A stretch of DNA of 64,000 nucleotides from Ornithinimicrobium ciconiae (GTDB lineage Bacteria > Actinomycetota > Actinomycetes > Actinomycetales > Dermatophilaceae): positions 2,480,001 to 2,544,000 of the forward strand of contig NZ_CP041616.1 in the NCBI RefSeq assembly GCF_007197575.1, in the 5' to 3' direction. The notes beneath the pieces were generated by a model, which was not told the DNA's origin, did no database searches, and saw only the letters and a list, made by a program, of their open reading frames with translations. Positions 54,584 through 64,000 of this stretch are shown here, piece by piece (the stretch's first letter is position 1; every line of letters starts with the position of its first letter). Made by a program: the position numbers and the translations under genes.

Positions 54584-55784
54584 GGGGTCCTCCTGGATCT
54601 GTGTGGGTGCTGGGATCGTGGGTGCTGGGATCGTGGGTGCTTGGGTCGTGGATGCTGGGGTCGTGGATGCTGGGGTCGTGGATGCTGGGGTCGTGGATGC
54701 TGGGGTCGTGGATGCTGGGGTCGTGGATGCTGGGGTCGTGGATGCTGGGATCGTGGGTGCTGCGAGGATGGGTGTTGGGGTCGTTGGCGCTGGGCTCGGT
54801 GGCCATGGGGCCGTCGTGCTCCGGTCCGCCAGCCAGCAGTGCGGCATGGACCTCCCACAGGAGCGCGGGGTCGGCGAAGAGTGCCGACCCCAGCTGCACG
54901 CCCGTGGCGCCGGCCGCGATCGCGGCCCGAGCCGTCTCCACGTTGTGGATGCCTCCCACGGCCACGAGGGGCACCTGCGGCACCCGAGCCGCCGCGATAG
55001 CCGCGTGGATTCGCCTGACTAGCCCGAGGGTGATGACCCCGGTGGCGGGGCCGACCAGATGGTGTCCCTCGGACAGGGCAGGAACGCTGCCGCTGAGGAC
55101 CAGGGCACGCGCTCCCCCGCCGACCGCGCCACGAGCCGTAGCCACCGGGTCGGGGCACTCGCCCCCGAACTTGGCAAGCAGGAGCAGATCCCGTGGCAGC
55201 TGCTCCCGCACCGCGGCCAGGAGTTTCAGGCTGGCCTGCGGGTCCGCCGACCAGCTGGCGCTCGGCGAGATGCTGCTCAGCCCACCCAGGGTCGGGAGGG
55301 TCTCCTCACGGGTGGTGGCCAGGTCGATCTCGACCGCGGTGATGGTGGTGAAGTCCAGGGAGCGGCGCAGCGCCTGCAGGACCGAGACCACCTCGCCGAG
55401 CGTGCCGCCCCGCACCGCGACCGTGACGGCCAGGCCGCGCGCCCGAAACCACGGCAGCAGGTCCTGGACGACGAGGTCGGTGGGCAGGACCCGGGCGGGT
55501 CTGTGCACCAGTCCGGACGGCGTCGGCAGCAGGGTGGCCCCGCGGCCCGGAGGGGCGCCCTCTCCCGGGTCCAGCGCGACACCCTGCACGTCCGCCGCGC
55601 CAGCTGTCAGGTCCGCCGCGCCAGCTGCCAGGTCCGCCGCGCCAGCTGTCAGGACCGGCGCGGTCTGCTCACCCACCGGCCCCAGGTGGACGGCGTCCAG
55701 CTGCGCTAGGTCGCCACAGCGCGCCAGCTCGCGGCCGCTCCCGCCGCATCCGGCTGCGGCGGTCACCAACGGAACCCGCGTCAT
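54573..55784 (-). CDS. dihydroorotate dehydrogenase-like protein (divergent PyrD)
   Basis: A 403-residue TIM-barrel protein placed where class 1B pyrD is expected, after pyrK. The phosphate-binding end of the barrel is well kept (VGGIHNVETARAAIAAGATG and VQLGSALFADP). The catalytic region that normally reads xNxSCPN is replaced by EIDLATTREETLP, and the N-terminal substrate loops are hard to recognise. Residues about 45-65 contain three AGAADL units, and the last 65 residues are an IHDPS/THDPS repeat tail. ATG 55784 overlaps the PyrK-like stop (TGATG). It may have lost DHODH activity or gained another role. Confidence 0.65.
   Translation of the reverse strand: MTRVPLVTAAAGCGGSGRELARCGDLAQLDAVHLGPVGEQTAPVLTAGAADLAAGAADLTAGAADVQGVALDPGEGAPPGRGATLLPTPSGLVHRPARVLPTDLVVQDLLPWFRARGLAVTVAVRGGTLGEVVSVLQALRRSLDFTTITAVEIDLATTREETLPTLGGLSSISPSASWSADPQASLKLLAAVREQLPRDLLLLAKFGGECPDPVATARGAVGGGARALVLSGSVPALSEGHHLVGPATGVITLGLVRRIHAAIAAARVPQVPLVAVGGIHNVETARAAIAAGATGVQLGSALFADPALLWEVHAALLAGGPEHDGPMATEPSANDPNTHPRSTHDPSIHDPSIHDPSIHDPSIHDPSIHDPSIHDPSIHDPSTHDPSTHDPSTHTDPGGPHAR
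54600..54770 (-). repeat. 15-bp minisatellite at the pyrD-like 3' end, about 11 copies
   Basis: About eleven copies of a 15-bp unit, gggtcgtggatgctg on the plus strand, encode an IHDPS/THDPS tail. The block ends just before the pyrF ribosome binding site. Confidence 0.95.
55590..55652 (-). repeat. 21-bp tandem repeat in the pyrD-like gene, three copies
   Basis: Three copies of a 21-bp unit (gtccgccgcgccagctgYcag) at 55590, 55611 and 55632 encode AGAADL-type heptapeptides. Confidence 0.92.
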
Positions 55785-56638
55785 CAACGTCCCCCCGCCC
55801 ACACTGTCGATGCCGAAGCAGCCGACTCCGCCGACACGGCCGCACCGGTGGCACTCCAGTCCACCAGGTCACCGCGCAGCACCGGGCCCTCGGAGCACGG
55901 CCGCACCCGGGCGCCGACGCGGCGGCCCGAGATCAGCGGCAGCTCACACCCCCCGCAGAGCCCGTGACCACAGACTCCAGGACCGCCGATGTCGACCCCG
56001 GTGACCTGACTGACGACCCCCGTCTGCGCGGCTACCCGCGCCACGGTGGCCGACAGCGCGAGGGGGCCGGCGGCATACAGCACGCTGGCGGCGGTGCGCT
56101 GGGCGAGCTGGACCAGGGCGGAGCCAGCTTGGTCCGGGTGGGACAGCACGACCCCGTCAGCCACCCGTCTGGCCTGCACGAGGTCGACGTGCTGCTCCGG
56201 GTCCGCTGCGCACGAGAGCAGGTGCACCTCGGAGCCGCTGTCGCGCAGCCGCTCAGCCAGCCAGCGGCCGACCGCCCCGGCAGCGCCCTCGGTCGCCACG
56301 ATCGCGGTGACGGCCGTAGTGGGCAGCCCGAAACCGCGCCCCAGAGGCCCGGTCAGCTCGAGCTGGTCACCGGCCTCGGGCAGCGCCGGCTCGCCGGGCT
56401 CGCCGTCGGGCACCACCAGCTCCAGGGTGCTGCCGAAGCCGGCCTCGGTCCGCTCCCCGGCCAACCACCAGGTCCGGGGCAGCACCCGGTCCGGACGGCC
56501 CGGGGGGACGATGACGAACTGTCCCGGGCGCGCCGGACCGGGCAGCGCAGGCAGGACCACCGAAACCTGCCGGTAGGCACCCAGCGGTCGATTGGCCACG
56601 ACCTCTCCGGCCCGGCGCCGCAGCAGGCGAGCGTTCAT
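55784..56638 (-). CDS. dihydroorotate dehydrogenase electron-transfer subunit-like protein (PyrK-like)
   Basis: A 284-residue protein related to PyrK, the FAD and [2Fe-2S] subunit of class 1B dihydroorotate dehydrogenase. The iron-sulfur cysteines are kept near residues 225-250 ([10 protein letters not shown], then RPCSEGPVL). The usual FAD motif RPxS is replaced by LPRTWWLAG, and the glycine-rich GGGxGxAPL NAD segment reads [13 protein letters not shown], so flavin and NAD binding are doubtful. ATG 56638 overlaps the carB stop (ATGA) and the gene ends inside the PyrD-like start. The pair appears co-evolved. Confidence 0.75.
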   Translation of the reverse strand: MNARLLRRRAGEVVANRPLGAYRQVSVVLPALPGPARPGQFVIVPPGRPDRVLPRTWWLAGERTEAGFGSTLELVVPDGEPGEPALPEAGDQLELTGPLGRGFGLPTTAVTAIVATEGAAGAVGRWLAERLRDSGSEVHLLSCAADPEQHVDLVQARRVADGVVLSHPDQAGSALVQLAQRTAASVLYAAGPLALSATVARVAAQTGVVSQVTGVDIGGPGVCGHGLCGGCELPLISGRRVGARVRPCSEGPVLRGDLVDWSATGAAVSAESAASASTVWAGGR

Positions 56639-59600
56639 CCCTGCGGCGCCTCCACGGGGGGCTGGCCAAACAGGTCCAGCCGGGCGGCGTGCTCCTGCAG
56701 CGAGGCGACCTCGATCGGCCCCGACCGGGCGGCCTCGATGCCGAGCACCGCCGCTCCGAGCTGCTGGACGGTGGTGATGATGGGACGGTCCAGGCTGGTG
56801 GTGGCCGCCCGGATGGCATAGCCGTCGACGCGCGCGTCCTGACCGGACGGTGTGTTGATCACCATGTCGATCTCTCCGCTGCCGATCCGCTCCACGATCG
56901 TCGGCTCCCCGTCGGGCCCCCGTCCCTGGCTGTGCTTGCGCACCACAGTTGCAGGGATCCCGTTGCGCCGCAAGACATCAGCGGTGCCTGACGTGGCGAC
57001 GACGGTGAACCCGAGGTCGGTGAGCCGCTTGACCGGGAAGATCATCGAGCGCTTGTCCCGGTTGGACACCGAGACAAAGATCGTGCCGGACTGCGGCAGC
57101 GCCGAGCCCGCCCGCAGCTGGCTCTTGGCGAAGGCCGTGCCATAGTCCGCAGCGATCCCCATCACCTCACCGGTCGAGCGCATCTCCGGGCCCAGGATCG
57201 AGTCGACGGCCTGGCCGGTCTGGGTGCGGAAGCGGCGGAAGGGCAGGATCGCCTCCTTGACCGAGACCGGGGCGTGCTCGGGCAGGTTGCCACCGTCGCG
57301 GTGCCGGGGCAGCACGCCGGCCTCACGCAGCTCGTCGATGGTCGAGCCCATCATCACCAGCGCGGCGGCCCGGGCGAGCTGCACCCCGGTGGCCTTGGCC
57401 ACGAACGGGACGGTGCGGCTGGCCCGCGGGTTGGCCTCCAGGACATAGAGGACGTCCTGGGCCAGGGCGAACTGCACATTGATCAGGCCGCGCACCCCGA
57501 TCGCCTCGGCCAGCTTGAGTGTGGCCTCCCGGACGCGTCCCATCTCCTCACGACCCAACGTGATCGGCGGCAGGACGCAGGCCGAGTCACCGGAGTGGAT
57601 CCCGGCCTCCTCGATGTGCTCCATGATGCCGCCGAGATAGAGGTCGCGACCGTCATACAGCGCGTCGACGTCGATCTCGATCGCCTCGTCAAGGAACCGG
57701 TCGACCAGCACCGGATGCTCCGGTGCGGCGGTCGTGGCGCGGGTGACATAGGTGGACAGGGACGCGTCGTCATAGACGATCTCCATGCCGCGCCCACCAA
57801 GCACGTAGGAGGGACGGACCAGGACGGGATAGCCGATCTCCCGGGCCACCTCCACCGCCTCAGCAGCGGAGTATGCCGTGCCGTGCCGGGGCGCGGTCAG
57901 GCCCGTCTCCGCCAGGACCCGCCCGAAGGCTCCCCGGTCCTCGGCCAGGTGGATCGCCTCCGGCGAGGTGCCCACGATCGGGACCCCCTCGGCCTTCAGG
58001 GCGGCCGCCAGGCCCAGCGGGGTCTGACCGCCCAGCTGGACGATGACGCCGGCCACCGGACCGGCCTCCTGCTCGGCGTGCACCACCTCCAGGACGTCCT
58101 CCAGAGTCAGCGGCTCGAAGTAGAGCCGGCTGGAGGTGTCATAGTCGGTCGAGACGGTCTCGGGGTTGCAGTTGACCATCACGGTGTCGAACCCGCGCTC
58201 GCGCAGTGCCAGGGAGGCGTGCACGCAGGAGTAGTCGAACTCGATGCCCTGCCCGATCCGGTTGGGGCCGGAGCCGAGGATGATCACCGCCGGGTTCTCC
58301 CGTGGCGCGACCTCGGTCTCGGAGTCATAGCTGGAGTAGTGATAGGGCGTGGTGGCCGCGAACTCTCCGGCGCAGGTGTCGACCGTCTTGTAGACCGGTC
58401 GCACCCCCAGGGCCTGTCGCACACCCCGCACGACGGCCTCCGGCTGACCCACGATCTCGGCGATCTGGGCGTCGGAGAATCCGTGCCGCTTGACCCGGCG
58501 CAGCAGCTGGGGCGTGGTCCGGGCGCCCGGCCCTGCGCCGGAGTCGGCGAGTTCCTCGGCGAGCTCGTTGATCAGGGCGATCTGGTCCAGGAACCACGGG
58601 TCGATGCCGGTGGCAGCGTGCGTCTCCTCGACGGTGGCTCCCCCGCGCAGCGCCTGCTGCACCAGCACGAGGCGCCCGTCCGTGGGGATGGCCGCCTCCT
58701 CCAGCAGGGCCAGGGCCATCTCGCGGGTGGGGCGCTCACCCCGTCGCCAGTGGAAGGAGGAGTCCTTGCGCTCGATGGAGCGCAGCGCCTTCTGCAGTGC
58801 CTCGGTGAAGTTGCGCCCGATCGACATCGCCTCGCCGACCGACTTCATGGTCGTCGTCAGCGTCGGGTCCGCCGCCGGGAACTTCTCGAAGGCAAAGCGC
58901 GGCACCTTGACCACCACGTAGTCCAGGCTCGGCTCGAAGGAGGCCGGCGTCTTCTTGGTGATGTCGTTGGGCACCTCGTCCAGGGTGTAGCCCAGCGCCA
59001 TCCGGGCAGCGATCTTGGCGATCGGGAAACCGGTGGCCTTGGACGCCAGCGCCGAGGAGCGGGAGACGCGCGGGTTCATCTCGATGACGATGACCCGGCC
59101 GTCCTCGGGGTTGACGGCGAACTGGATGTTGCAGCCACCGGTGTCAACGCCGACCTCGCGGATGACGGCGATGCCGATGTCGCGCAGCCGCTGATACTCC
59201 CGGTCGGTGAGCGTCATCGCCGGGGCGACGGTGATGGAGTCGCCGGTGTGCACGCCCATCGGGTCGAGGTTCTCGATGGAGCAGACGACCACCACGTTGT
59301 CGGCGTGGTCGCGCATCACCTCCAGCTCATACTCCTTCCACCCCATGATCGACTCCTCGAGGAGGACCTCGGTGGTCGGGCTGTCCTGCAGGCCGGCACC
59401 GGCGATCTGGCGCAGCGTCTCCTCGTCATAGGCAAAACCCGAGCCCAGCCCACCCATGGTGAACGACGGGCGCACCACCATCGGGTAGCCGAGCTCCTCG
59501 GCCGCGGCCAGGCACTCATCCATGGTGTGCGCGATGATCGAGCGCGCGCTCTCCGCGCCGCACCGCTCGACCACACCCTTGAAGGCCTGCCGGTCCTCCC

Positions 59601-59976
59601 CCAGCTGGATGGCTTCGACGTTCGCCCCGATCAACGGGCAGTTGTACTTCTCCAGCACGCCGGACTCGTGGAGCGCGATCGCGGTGTTGAGGGCGGTCTG
59701 CCCGCCCAGGGTCGCCAGCACCGCATCGGGGCGTTCCTTGGCGATGATCGTCTCGACGACCTCCGGGGTGATCGGCTCGACATAGGTCGCGTCGGCCACA
59801 TCAGGGTCGGTCATGATCGTGGCCGGGTTGGAGTTGACCAGGATGACGCGCACGCCCTCCTCGCGCAGCACCCGGCACGCCTGCGTGCCCGAGTAGTCGA
59901 ACTCGGCCGCCTGCCCGATGACGATCGGGCCGGAGCCGATCACCAGGACGCTCGTGATGGACTCGTTCCTAGGCAT
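56635..59976 (-). CDS. carB: carbamoyl-phosphate synthase large subunit
   Basis: A 1113-residue synthetase making carbamoyl phosphate from bicarbonate, ammonia delivered by CarA, and two ATP. Two homologous ATP-grasp halves are visible, starting [20 protein letters not shown] and [20 protein letters not shown], with ATP-binding loops [13 protein letters not shown] and [15 protein letters not shown]. The C-terminal MGS-like allosteric domain includes [19 protein letters not shown] 59976 has GGAGGAGAG upstream and overlaps the carA end by 8 bases. It feeds the pyrimidine and arginine pathways. Confidence 0.97.
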   Translation of the reverse strand: MPRNESITSVLVIGSGPIVIGQAAEFDYSGTQACRVLREEGVRVILVNSNPATIMTDPDVADATYVEPITPEVVETIIAKERPDAVLATLGGQTALNTAIALHESGVLEKYNCPLIGANVEAIQLGEDRQAFKGVVERCGAESARSIIAHTMDECLAAAEELGYPMVVRPSFTMGGLGSGFAYDEETLRQIAGAGLQDSPTTEVLLEESIMGWKEYELEVMRDHADNVVVVCSIENLDPMGVHTGDSITVAPAMTLTDREYQRLRDIGIAVIREVGVDTGGCNIQFAVNPEDGRVIVIEMNPRVSRSSALASKATGFPIAKIAARMALGYTLDEVPNDITKKTPASFEPSLDYVVVKVPRFAFEKFPAADPTLTTTMKSVGEAMSIGRNFTEALQKALRSIERKDSSFHWRRGERPTREMALALLEEAAIPTDGRLVLVQQALRGGATVEETHAATGIDPWFLDQIALINELAEELADSGAGPGARTTPQLLRRVKRHGFSDAQIAEIVGQPEAVVRGVRQALGVRPVYKTVDTCAGEFAATTPYHYSSYDSETEVAPRENPAVIILGSGPNRIGQGIEFDYSCVHASLALRERGFDTVMVNCNPETVSTDYDTSSRLYFEPLTLEDVLEVVHAEQEAGPVAGVIVQLGGQTPLGLAAALKAEGVPIVGTSPEAIHLAEDRGAFGRVLAETGLTAPRHGTAYSAAEAVEVAREIGYPVLVRPSYVLGGRGMEIVYDDASLSTYVTRATTAAPEHPVLVDRFLDEAIEIDVDALYDGRDLYLGGIMEHIEEAGIHSGDSACVLPPITLGREEMGRVREATLKLAEAIGVRGLINVQFALAQDVLYVLEANPRASRTVPFVAKATGVQLARAAALVMMGSTIDELREAGVLPRHRDGGNLPEHAPVSVKEAILPFRRFRTQTGQAVDSILGPEMRSTGEVMGIAADYGTAFAKSQLRAGSALPQSGTIFVSVSNRDKRSMIFPVKRLTDLGFTVVATSGTADVLRRNGIPATVVRKHSQGRGPDGEPTIVERIGSGEIDMVINTPSGQDARVDGYAIRAATTSLDRPIITTVQQLGAAVLGIEAARSGPIEVASLQEHAARLDLFGQPPVEAPQG

Positions 59977-61144
59977 CGTGGCTCTCCTCCCCCTCGTGGC
60001 GTGCTGGGTCCTCACCGGCGGCTCGCATCAGGTCCACGAACCGGTCAAACAGGTCGCTCGCGTCGTGCGGTCCGGCCGCGGCCTCCGGGTGGTACTGCAC
60101 CGAGAAGGCGGGGATGTCGGTGCAGGCGATGCCCTCGACCACGTCGTCGTTGAGGGCCACGTGCGAGACCCGGACCGGGCCGTATGCCGTGTCGACGGCC
60201 TGGGTGGTGTCCCCGCCGGGCCAGGCGATGGCAAAGCCGTGGTTGTGGCTGGTCACCGCGACCTTGCCGGTGGCGCGGTCCAGGACGGGCTGGTTCATGC
60301 CGCGGTGGCCGAAGGGCAGCTTGTAGGTGTCCAGGCCCAGGGCCCGGCCGAGTAGCTGGTTGCCGAAGCAGATGCCAAAGAACGGCAGCCGGGCGTCCAG
60401 CGCCCGGCGCAGCAGCTCGATCTCGCTGTCCGCGGTCGCCGGGTCGCCGGGACCGTTGGAGAAGAACAGTCCGTCGGGGGCCAGCTCGCGGACCCGCTCG
60501 AAGCTGGTGTCCGCGGGCAGAACGTGGACCTTGATGCCCCGCTCGGCCATCAGGGCGGGCGTGGACCCCTTGATGCCCAGGTCCAGTGCCGCGACGGTGA
60601 ACAGGGGTTCGCCACTGGGCTCGACGACATACTCCTGCTTGGTGCTGACCTCGCTGGCGAGGGCGGCGCCACTCATCTGCGGGGCGGCGTGCACCCGGGC
60701 CAGGAGGGACTGGATGGACTCCAGGGCAACCGGCCCGGAGAAGATGCCGGCGCGCATCGCGCCACGGTCGCGGATGTGGATGGTCAGGGCACGGGTGTCG
60801 ACGCCGGAGATCCCGACGACGCCGTGCTCGGTCAACGAGGTCTGCAGGTCACCCTGCGAGCGCCAGTTGGAGGGCCGGATGGCGGGGTCGCGGACGACGA
60901 AGCCGGCCGCCCAGATGCGCTGGCTCTCCATGTCGTGGGCATTGACGCCGGTGTTGCCGATGTGCGGGGCGGTCATCACCACGACCTGACGGTGGTAGCT
61001 GGGGTCGGTGAGCGTCTCCTGGTAACCGGTCATCCCCGTGCAGAAGACCGCCTCGCCGACGGTCTCGCCGATCGCGCCATAGGCCTCCCCCTCGAAGACC
61101 CGGCCGTCCTCCAGGACGAGGACCGCGGGTGACTGCGTGCTCAT
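59969..61144 (-). CDS. carA: carbamoyl-phosphate synthase small subunit (glutaminase)
   Basis: A 391-residue glutamine amidotransferase that supplies ammonia to CarB. The N-terminal domain has [14 protein letters not shown] and [18 protein letters not shown]. The class I glutaminase has its nucleophile Cys in [18 protein letters not shown] and the His/Glu pair in the [13 protein letters not shown] segment. ATG 61144 overlaps the pyrC stop by 4 bases (ATGA). Order and length are standard. Confidence 0.97.
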   Translation of the reverse strand: MSTQSPAVLVLEDGRVFEGEAYGAIGETVGEAVFCTGMTGYQETLTDPSYHRQVVVMTAPHIGNTGVNAHDMESQRIWAAGFVVRDPAIRPSNWRSQGDLQTSLTEHGVVGISGVDTRALTIHIRDRGAMRAGIFSGPVALESIQSLLARVHAAPQMSGAALASEVSTKQEYVVEPSGEPLFTVAALDLGIKGSTPALMAERGIKVHVLPADTSFERVRELAPDGLFFSNGPGDPATADSEIELLRRALDARLPFFGICFGNQLLGRALGLDTYKLPFGHRGMNQPVLDRATGKVAVTSHNHGFAIAWPGGDTTQAVDTAYGPVRVSHVALNDDVVEGIACTDIPAFSVQYHPEAAAGPHDASDLFDRFVDLMRAAGEDPARHEGEESHDA

Positions 61145-62484
61145 GCGCCCGCCCCCCACACGAGACCCTCACGGGCCGTGACCCGGCCGCGCAGCATCGT
61201 CAGGTGCACACCGCCGGTGAGCTCCCGGCCGTGCCACGGGTTGTTGCGCGAGAGCGACTTGGAGTGGGCGGCGTCGACCACGACCGCGCGGGTCGGGTCG
61301 ACGAGGGTGATGTTGGCGGGTGCGCCCACGGTGAGTCCTTGTCCCTGATCAGTGAGTCCGGCGATGCGAGCCGGGTCGGTCGACATGGTGCGGGCCACGT
61401 CGGCCCAGGTCATCCGGCCCTCCGTGACCATCACCGTGCTGACCACGGACAGCGCCGTCTCTAGGCCCAGCATGCCGAAGGCGGCATCGATGAAGGCGTG
61501 TTCCTTGTCCTGCCGCACGTGCGGAGCGTGGTCGGTCGCGACGATGTCGATCGTGCCGTCGGCCAGTGCCTCGCGCAGCGCCTCCACGTCCTCCTGGGGT
61601 CGCAGCGGCGGGTTGACCTTGAAGACCGGGTCATAGGTGCTGAGCAGGTCCGTGGTCAGCAGCAGGTGGTGCGGTGTCACCTCGGCGGTGACGTCGATGC
61701 CCTGGCTCTTGGCCCAGCGCAGCACCTCGACGCTGCCTGCGGTGGAGACGTGGGCGACGTGCACCCGGCTGCGGGTGTGGCGCGCCAGCATCACGTCGCG
61801 GGCAACGATCGACTCCTCGGCGACCCCCGGCCAGCCGGGCAGGCCGAGACGGCCGGACAGCTCGCCCTCGTGGCAGCAGGCGGTGGCCCCGGCCAGGGTC
61901 GGGTCCTGGGAGTGCTGGGAGATGACGCCACCGAAGGAGGTGATGTATTCGAGCGCCCGACGCATCACCCGGGCGTCGTGGACGCACCTGCCGTCGTCGG
62001 AGAAGACCCGGACCCGGGCCCGGGAGCGGGCCATCAGCCCGAGCTCGGCCAACTCCTCGCCGGCCAGCGCCTTGGTCACGGCCCCGACCGGGTGGACGTC
62101 GACATAGCCGGCGCGCTGGCCCAGGTCCCAGATCCGCTCGGCCGCCTCGGCGGTGTCGGTGACCGGGGTGGTGTTGGCCATCGCCAGGACCGCGGTGTAG
62201 CCACCGGCGGCCGCCGCCTGGGAGCCGGTCTCGATCGTCTCGGCGTCCTCCCGACCCGGCTCGCGCAGGTGGGTGTGCAGATCGACCAGGCCGGGCAGGG
62301 CGACCAGGCCCTCGGCGTGGTAGCGCTGGGCCCCACTGGGGGCCTCGTCGGCCGCGTCGGCGCCCACGGCGGCGATCCGACCGTCGACCACCAGCAGGTC
62401 CCCGGCGCCCGTGCCGGCCAGGTCCGCCCCGGTGATCAGGAGGGGTGCGGTGGTGGTGGGACGGTCTTCGTGACTGGCGCTCAT
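61141..62484 (-). CDS. pyrC: dihydroorotase
   Basis: A 447-residue type I dihydroorotase that closes carbamoyl-aspartate to dihydroorotate. Metal ligands appear in [26 protein letters not shown], the [13 protein letters not shown] segment, [10 protein letters not shown] and [11 protein letters not shown] with the catalytic Asp are all present. ATG 62484 (MSASHEDRP) is chosen, with GGAG 8 bases upstream. The frame is open upstream only because it runs antisense-free into pyrB. It follows pyrB by about 70 bp. Confidence 0.96.
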   Translation of the reverse strand: MSASHEDRPTTTAPLLITGADLAGTGAGDLLVVDGRIAAVGADAADEAPSGAQRYHAEGLVALPGLVDLHTHLREPGREDAETIETGSQAAAAGGYTAVLAMANTTPVTDTAEAAERIWDLGQRAGYVDVHPVGAVTKALAGEELAELGLMARSRARVRVFSDDGRCVHDARVMRRALEYITSFGGVISQHSQDPTLAGATACCHEGELSGRLGLPGWPGVAEESIVARDVMLARHTRSRVHVAHVSTAGSVEVLRWAKSQGIDVTAEVTPHHLLLTTDLLSTYDPVFKVNPPLRPQEDVEALREALADGTIDIVATDHAPHVRQDKEHAFIDAAFGMLGLETALSVVSTVMVTEGRMTWADVARTMSTDPARIAGLTDQGQGLTVGAPANITLVDPTRAVVVDAAHSKSLSRNNPWHGRELTGGVHLTMLRGRVTAREGLVWGAGA

Positions 62485-62555
62485 GCGTGCTCCATTCGTG
62501 AGTTCCGCGGACCGCTCCGGGCCTCGCAAGCTCGTGTCCTCGCTGGTCCTGTCAC

Positions 62556-63512
62556 TCACGCTGCGCTCCCTTCGCCGGACTGCGCGCCGGACGTCTCGCC
62601 CGCGAGCAGGTGATAGAGGATCGACATGCGGACCGCGACACCTGCGGAGACCTGGTCCAGGACCAGGGACTGGGCAGCGTCGGCGGCGTCGCCGGAGATC
62701 TCCAGGCCGCGGTTCATCGGACCGGGGTGACAGATCACCGCGTGGTCCGGGAGGAGTCGGAGGCGGTCCTTGGTGAGGCCGTACGTGACGGCATACTCCC
62801 GGGCGGTGGGGAAGAAGCCACCGGACATCCGCTCGCGCTGGACCCGCAACATCATCACGGCATCGACCGTGGGCAGGACGGCGTCCAGGTCGTGGGAGAG
62901 CTCGATGCCGTCCGCCTGGGCCCAGGCACCCATGCCCGCGGGCATCAGGGTTGCGGGGGCGACCAGGGTGACCTTGGCGCCGAGCGTGGTCAGGCACAGG
63001 ACGTTGGAGCGGAAGACGCGCGAGTGGGTGAGGTCCCCGACCAGCGCGATGTGCTTGCCCTCGAGGTCACCGAGGCGCTGCCGCATGGTGTAGGCGTCGA
63101 GAAGGGCCTGGCTGGGGTGCTCGTGCATCCCGTCACCGGCGTTGACGATCGAGCACTTGGTCCACTGGGCGATCTGGGCGGGGGCACCGGAGGCCATGTG
63201 GCGCACGATCATCATGTCCACGCCCATGGCGTCGATGGTCTTGACCGTGTCCCGCAGCGACTCGCCCTTGGACACCGAGGTGCCCTTGCCGGTGAGGTTG
63301 ATGGTGTCGGCCGAGAGCCACTTGCCGGCGATCTCAAACGAGCTGCGCGTGCGGGTGGAGTCCTCGAAGAAGAAGTTGATGATGGTGCGTCCGCGCAGCG
63401 TCGGGAGCTTCTTGACGTCGCGGTGCTGGACCTCGTGCATGCTGACCGCGGTGTCGAGGATCTCCAGGATCTCCTCGCGCGAGAGATCGGCCATGGAGAG
63501 CAGGTGCTTCAC
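62556..63512 (-). CDS. pyrB: aspartate carbamoyltransferase catalytic subunit
   Basis: A 318-residue enzyme that joins carbamoyl phosphate and aspartate. The carbamoyl-phosphate loop is [13 protein letters not shown] near residue 50 and the second subunit's loop is [21 protein letters not shown] and the RVQRERM segment bind substrates. No pyrI regulatory subunit gene is nearby, as expected for actinobacteria. GTG 63512 overlaps the pyrR stop as GTGA, so synthesis is coupled. Confidence 0.97.
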   Translation of the reverse strand: MKHLLSMADLSREEILEILDTAVSMHEVQHRDVKKLPTLRGRTIINFFFEDSTRTRSSFEIAGKWLSADTINLTGKGTSVSKGESLRDTVKTIDAMGVDMMIVRHMASGAPAQIAQWTKCSIVNAGDGMHEHPSQALLDAYTMRQRLGDLEGKHIALVGDLTHSRVFRSNVLCLTTLGAKVTLVAPATLMPAGMGAWAQADGIELSHDLDAVLPTVDAVMMLRVQRERMSGGFFPTAREYAVTYGLTKDRLRLLPDHAVICHPGPMNRGLEISGDAADAAQSLVLDQVSAGVAVRMSILYHLLAGETSGAQSGEGSAA

Positions 63513-64000
63513 TTGCCGCCCTCCCCTGCTGATGCGGACGCCGGTCCGGATGCCGATCGGGACGCCGGTCCAGAGATGACGACCTCGTCGGTGCCGTCGG
63601 TGTCGGCCAGGCGCACCGAGACCCGCTCGGCCTGGGCGGTGGGCAGGTTCTTGCCCACATAGTCGGCGCGGATCGGCAGCTCCCGATGACCGCGGTCCAC
63701 CAGCACGGCCAGGCGCACTGCCCGGGGTCGGCCGAGGTCAGCCAGGCTGTCCAGCGCCGCGCGCACCGTGCGGCCGGAGTAGAGCACGTCGTCGACGAGC
63801 ACCACCACCTTGCCGTCCACGCCGTCTGCGGGGACCTGACTGCGCTCCATAGCGCGGGTGGGCTGGGAGCGCAGGTCGTCGCGATACATCGTGATGTCGA
63901 GGGTGCCGACCGGAATGTCCACCCCCTCGACGTCACGCAGGGCCTCGGCGAGCCTGTGGGCGAGGGGGACTCCGCGAGTAGGGATGCCCATCAGGACCAG
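63509..64000 (-). CDS. pyrR: bifunctional pyr operon regulator / uracil phosphoribosyltransferase, partial
   Basis: About 164 C-terminal residues of PyrR; the start lies beyond the right edge of the window. The PRPP-binding signature [19 protein letters not shown] is intact, and [26 protein letters not shown] and [17 protein letters not shown] are PyrR-typical. PyrR binds pyr mRNA or acts as a weak uracil phosphoribosyltransferase. The C-terminus carries a short SASGPAS-type repeat that other PyrR proteins generally lack. It is the first recognised gene of the pyr operon here. Any attenuator ahead of it is outside the window. Confidence 0.95.
   Translation of the reverse strand: MVLMGIPTRGVPLAHRLAEALRDVEGVDIPVGTLDITMYRDDLRSQPTRAMERSQVPADGVDGKVVVLVDDVLYSGRTVRAALDSLADLGRPRAVRLAVLVDRGHRELPIRADYVGKNLPTAQAERVSVRLADTDGTDEVVISGPASRSASGPASASAGEGGK

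Noticed and set aside
54584..54847. Longer PyrF starting in the repeat tract
   Set aside because: The family N-terminus and an ideal AGGAGG point to ATG 54583. The upstream part is repeat read in another frame.
57274..60153. A 959-codon open frame on the plus strand
   Set aside because: It lies antisense to carB. The composition is low in hydrophobic core residues and matches no family; carB is unambiguous.

Overview
The window is a high-GC chromosomal segment of an actinobacterium, most likely Micrococcales and probably close to Intrasporangiaceae or Ornithinimicrobium. The evidence is the very GC-rich third codon positions, frequent GTG starts, a mycobacterial-type integration host factor, an ANTAR regulator of PdtaR type, a PriA without helicase motifs, and gene order that matches conserved actinobacterial blocks. 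The family-level placement is an inference.

Left part (1-10375): the end of an acyl-CoA synthetase gene, a metallo-beta-lactamase-fold hydrolase and a DMT exporter run rightward. On the minus strand are a TerC-type membrane protein behind a yybP-ykoY (manganese-type) riboswitch, uvrB, coaE and rpsA. An SDR oxidoreductase, a 98-residue unknown and a methyltransferase are on the plus strand. uvrB, coaE, rpsA and polA form the conserved block.

Inserted between rpsA and polA (10376-19500) is a branched-chain amino-acid type ABC importer. It has two permeases and two ATPases on the plus strand and the binding lipoprotein on the minus strand. A large DUF222/HNH (13E12-type) protein with minisatellites lies between these parts.

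Middle part (19551-36100): polA, a PaaI-type thioesterase, a DUF554 membrane protein, pdtaR, tRNA-Leu(CAA), pyruvate kinase, a DsbA-like/MauE-like redox pair, trpA-trpB-trpC, two small membrane proteins (HGxxPAAW and Trp-associated types), a heterodimeric ABC exporter and a PH-domain protein. Next is a PnuC-family transporter preceded by a complete FMN riboswitch and a terminator, which argues that it is the riboflavin importer RibM.

Right part (37204-64000): all genes are on the minus strand. In transcription order they are pyrR-pyrB-pyrC-carA-carB-pyrK-like-pyrD-like-pyrF, mihF-gmk-rpoZ-coaBC-metK-priA, a peptide ABC importer operon (binding lipoprotein, two permeases, fused double ATPase), and fmt-rsmB-rpe. 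Apart from the peptide importer this is a classical actinobacterial block for pyrimidine synthesis, cofactor supply and translation initiation. Most junctions overlap by 1-11 bases.

The main oddities are: (a) the PyrD/PyrK-like pair keeps its place in the pyr operon but has lost recognisable catalytic and cofactor motifs; (b) short tandem repeats with 15, 18, 21, 27 or 42 bp units expand proteins in frame, while about 45-bp duplications copy gene 3' ends together with stop codons; (c) two transporter islands interrupt otherwise conserved synteny; (d) two riboswitches are present, one of which shows that the longest TerC reading frame starts too early. No CRISPR array, insertion sequence, prophage or obvious new defence system was found.
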